Shown: one piece after another, positions 60,791 to 64,000 of the stretch
Position numbering within the stretch: position 1 is the first letter of the stretch
Layout: every line of letters begins with the position of its first letter
Origin: Temnothorax longispinosus
Taxonomy: Eukaryota > Arthropoda > Insecta > Hymenoptera > Formicidae
Length of the DNA stretch: 64,000 bases
NCBI RefSeq assembly: GCF_030848805.1
Contig: NC_092358.1
Location: 19,253,297-19,317,296 of the forward strand
Direction: 5' to 3'
Notes under the pieces: model-generated
What the model was told of the DNA's origin: nothing
The model's input: only the letters and a program-made list of their open reading frames with translations
Databases searched by the model: none
Position numbers and translations under genes: made by a program

Positions 60791-62000
60791 AAACAAAACT
60801 CTCGTTAATGCACGATCGTCACGGCAATAAATTTTTGCGATAAATTATTGGCGGAATCTTCCCGGTTATACGATATGCAGCGTACAGCGTCAAAGCAACA
60901 GCTCGCTCGCACGTAACGCATTGATAACGAGAACTAATGTAGCGAGACGCCACGGCTCTCGCTACCGTTTCGAATCGTCGAGGGCCGTACGAGGAATCGA
61001 ATTATTCTCGTTGGCGCAATGAAACGTGTCCGCGCGGGGCCATATTTTATGCAAGTCCGCGACCGGGATAATACGTCGAGTGCAGCGTGACGTTCCGCAG
61101 CGCAGAGTCATTGTACTCTCTCCCGGCCGCCCAATAACCGTTCCCCTCCCACCCACCCTTCCCTCCTCTTTCGCGTAACTGCTACCTTCGTCTAACCTTC
61201 CTTCGCTTCCAAGGACCTCGGCGGCGATCCCGTTCGCGCGGTCAAGTACGTCGAATGTTGCAACGACCGGCTAGGCGCCGGCCGCCGGTATGCATCGATT
61301 CTTAACGGTGCAGGTGCACCGCGGTATCGGGCATTCTTTTGCGATCGCGCGCGGCGATGCGCGTTCGAGATTTCTCAAATCGCCGGCGGTCACGGATTAT
61401 CTCCGCGCTTCTTGGCAATCGTACTATCTCGCGATGATCGCGCTATCCTTGCGGTAAATCGCATTGCGGCGTAAGCAATTCTGTTTTATTATACCTTGAC
61501 GTTTGCAACGTCGAATTGCGTTAAGTCGAAATGAAATTCGCCCGATAAATGGCAGTTATAGGTACGCGTGCCCGTTTATACATGTTTGAAAAACGCCCGA
61601 AGATTCTAGCGGGGAATTACTCCGAACGAGGGGAAACGAGCTTTCGGCGGAAGGAAAGAGGCCCCTTTTGTTTCGCTAGTCCCGCTGCTGCCCTTATGAA
61701 GGGATGTCGTTACCGGGCACGTTTCTGCGGCTTGCACGATAATAAGCTCCTCGTGCCGGTAATAGAAAACGCAGCACGATCCTTCCTATGTTTGCCGGAT
61801 ATTACGACTCCGCGGCGCTCTGTTGTGTGCGACAAGCAGACTCGATGGCTACGCCGAAACGTTCCGCCGACATTTCTGTCTTTGATCGATAGCCTGATAG
61901 AGAGAGGTTTATAGAGAGATGGTACGATGGCCTCGTTCAAACGCAGGCATTTCCGGGCGCGGATCAAAGGAAGCGGCGCGCTCGCCGGAGTGGTTTTCTT
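60791..62000. other. GC-rich block
   Basis: One of the longest GC-rich stretches in the window. A 121-codon plus-strand frame (61549-61914) faces an 85-codon minus-strand frame; neither shows a domain. 61130-61210 is C/T-rich. No gene is called. Confidence 0.4.
60902..60946 (+). repeat. Direct repeat of about 45 bp, copy 2
   Basis: Same orientation as copy 1, 683 bp downstream. In both copies the repeat is followed by gc-rich sequence containing gctctcg or gctctcgag. Confidence 0.85.
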
Positions 62001-62760
62001 TTAATTCACCCTCGACGTTGATGTTAGTAATTATTCACGAAGATTGCAGCCAGTCGCTTGTGCCGCCTGTCCTCCGATAAACCGATCAAAACACCACAAG
62101 TACCTTGTACACACGTTATCTATCGATGTTTGCTTTACGCGCGTCGGCTCTTGCAGTCGTTTCCGGCTCATCCTTGAGCCTGAATTGATATTCTTTGACT
62201 TCGTCGCTCGATCTACATATTAAAAATTGAACGATTTATTCAAAATTGAAGGATCTATTCAAAGTGCAGGATCCAGCTGCCATTAAAATTTATTACGGTA
62301 AGTGACAAAAAGTGACGAAGAGTGTTATTTATTTTTTATACATATGCGCTTCTCGCAAAAGAATGTATTTCGCCAAAGAAAATGATATTTACTCATTTTC
62401 CATCCTGTTTCACCTTTTTTTCTTCGTCTCCTCGAGGTCTCTTATTACGGGACTTTTCGCGGTTCTATTGCGGCCATTAGTCTCGCACCGTCTGCGCGTT
62501 CGGGGCGCGTACATGCACACGTGAAAGGGGTGGTTCAGCAGGCAGGATTAAAGAGACAGGTGGCCTGGATGTATTTATACGAGCACGCGCGCGCTCGTTC
62601 ATGGAGCGTGTCGCGTGTGCGAGTCTACGGAATTCGCGTGAGTGCCAAGCCGCGTCTAGCGCGTTCATTCATTCCGTCGAGCACGGACCTACCTATGAAT
62701 AGACGCTATTTAAAGGACGAGTGCAATGGCTCGAGAGAATCAGTCGGACCGTCCGGCTAG
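62001..62760. other. Mixed sequence
   Basis: Alternating CG words (gagcacgcgcgcgctcg) lie at about 62581-62597. Short frames on both strands are unremarkable. Confidence 0.45.
62226..62274 (+). repeat. 19-bp tandem repeat, 2.5 copies
   Basis: attgaacgatttattcaaa (62226-62244) and attgaaggatctattcaaa (62245-62263) are followed by a partial gtgcaggatcc. Confidence 0.85.
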
Positions 62761-63640
62761 TATTTTTAGTCGCACATTCTTATGGCTTTATAACTCAGAC
62801 AAGCTATAAATGAATTCAAGTTTCAGATACATCAGCTATTTTAGTAAGTTCAAAGTAATCGTCGGAAACGTTACTTTCTTTTATAAGGTTTAAATTTAGA
62901 TAAAAGTACAATAATTGTAAACTTGATACAAGAAAGGATAGATTTATATTAATATTATAAAAATATCAGTACCAATACAATACAATGGTGAAAATATAAA
63001 GATTCTGTTCACGTAAAAAAAACGACTAAAATAATTTATTCAGTAAGTAGATTTAATTAAAAAAAAAAAAAAATTAATATGTCTTCGATATACATATATT
63101 TTGTAAATAACGTAAATGAATGTTCCGTCGCGAACGAATATCTACGTGTATTCTCGGACAGGGCATAGATAACCTTGTTCTTTTCTTTTTGCGGTGAAAA
63201 CGCGTCCGAGACTGCATGACGCGGTCTATGATTATCACGTGTATCCGACGGGTCTGTTTTCCTTTAGTCTGCGTTTCTCAGTTTCTCGTTACGTCCTTTT
63301 GAGCCGTGTTAATCTCATTTTAGTCAACGAGCGACATAAGAAATTCTGTAGCAAGTATAAAAAAAATTGACAAAAAATTCGAAATTTTTATCTTCTTGTA
63401 ACGTGTGCTGTTTACACAGTAAAAGTATAAAATAACTGTGAGAGAAAAACTTTGAAAAGTTAAGTAAAATTTACAGATTTTACTTTTCGTGAAACTTTTT
63501 TTTCATATTGCCTCCGAAATAGATTTTCATGCCAAATGTCTCGTCAAATTCAAGATTTGTTATTAGACTTCAACGGTGTGTAGCGGCAAGTCATGTAAAT
63601 ATTGTTTATTGTTTTAGAGCAAAGACGGAGGAAGCTACCT
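62761..63640. other. AT-rich sequence
   Basis: A poly-A run lies at about 63058-63073. 63120-63330 is mixed. No gene is recognised. Confidence 0.5.
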
Positions 63641-64000
63641 ATATTGGCGCGGTTAATTCGCTTTTTCCGGATATTTCGCTGGTAACCCGTTGGGTCCACC
63701 TACGTCCCTCACTCGACATCGACTTGGTTGAATTTCGCCCCGACGCGGACGTAAACAGCGAATTGTTGATTTTCACGCGCGCTGCACGTCTGGTGCGCGC
63801 GCGCACGCGCGCGCGAGTCCTCGGTAGATTCGCGAGAAGGTATAATTTACCGGGTGAAAGGAGAGCGCGCGAGGAGGGAAGCGCCCGCTTGCTCGCACCG
63901 AGCGCGATGTATTATCTCGTTCCCGGCACAATGGGCTTTGTTTGCAAAAGTTTTGAAACGCGGAATCAAGCCGAACGACCACCTACTTCCCGAGCCAGTT
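63641..64000. other. GC-rich block running off the window end
   Basis: Contains the alternating CG tract at 63794-63815. No gene is recognised. Confidence 0.45.
63794..63815. repeat. 22-bp strictly alternating purine-pyrimidine tract
   Basis: Every step from 63794 to 63815 alternates pyrimidine and purine, almost all CG/GC with one ca step. This is the classic left-handed-DNA-forming sequence type. Confidence 0.9.

Noticed and set aside
1..64000. tRNA, rRNA, snRNA genes, CRISPR arrays and telomeric repeats
   Set aside because: No ggttcgaatcc-type B box with a paired acceptor stem, no recognisable rRNA or snRNA word, no regularly spaced repeat array and no TTAGG array were found by eye.

Overview
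The window is eukaryotic nuclear DNA, most likely from an insect and plausibly a hymenopteran such as an ant; the species cannot be named from the sequence alone. Three things point this way. AT-rich stretches alternate with short GC- and CpG-rich blocks of about 0.3-0.9 kb. Dinucleotide microsatellites (AG, TG, TA) and long purine or pyrimidine tracts are frequent. There is a small palindromic element whose ends resemble irritans-type mariner ends. No bacterial gene organisation, operon, rRNA, tRNA or CRISPR array is visible.

No gene can be called with confidence across the 64 kb, so it reads as an intergenic region or a very large intron. Nearly all open frames are short, lie in Arg/Ser/Pro-rich CpG blocks or microsatellites, and have equally long frames on the other strand. 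Four short frames have more protein-like composition and are listed as weak exon candidates: 4141-4332 (-), 12102-12317 (-), 14207-14404 (-, with two polyadenylation-type hexamers at or just beyond its stop) and 31674-31949 (+). None matches a family I recognise.

The best-supported features are repeats. They are: a nested foldback element (10309-11141) inside a second pair of inverted repeats (10020-11262); a 322-bp foldback MITE flanked by TA (52225-52546); a 185-bp TAA-flanked MITE of PIF/Harbinger style (22454-22638); a 94-bp mariner-like palindrome (55015-55108); a small hairpin element (1144-1229) and a larger one (27033-27184); a tandem duplication of about 280 bp (20398-20964); and many microsatellites.

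Three pairs of well-conserved short direct repeats lie 0.7-1 kb apart (8138/9121, 33030/33881, 60219/60902). Several GC-moderate blocks rich in TAAT-type cores (641-1020, 11440-11900, 16550-17010, 40570-40930, 41341-42010) look like candidate conserved noncoding or enhancer elements. Together these suggest a regulatory gene desert seeded with MITEs, but that interpretation is inference.
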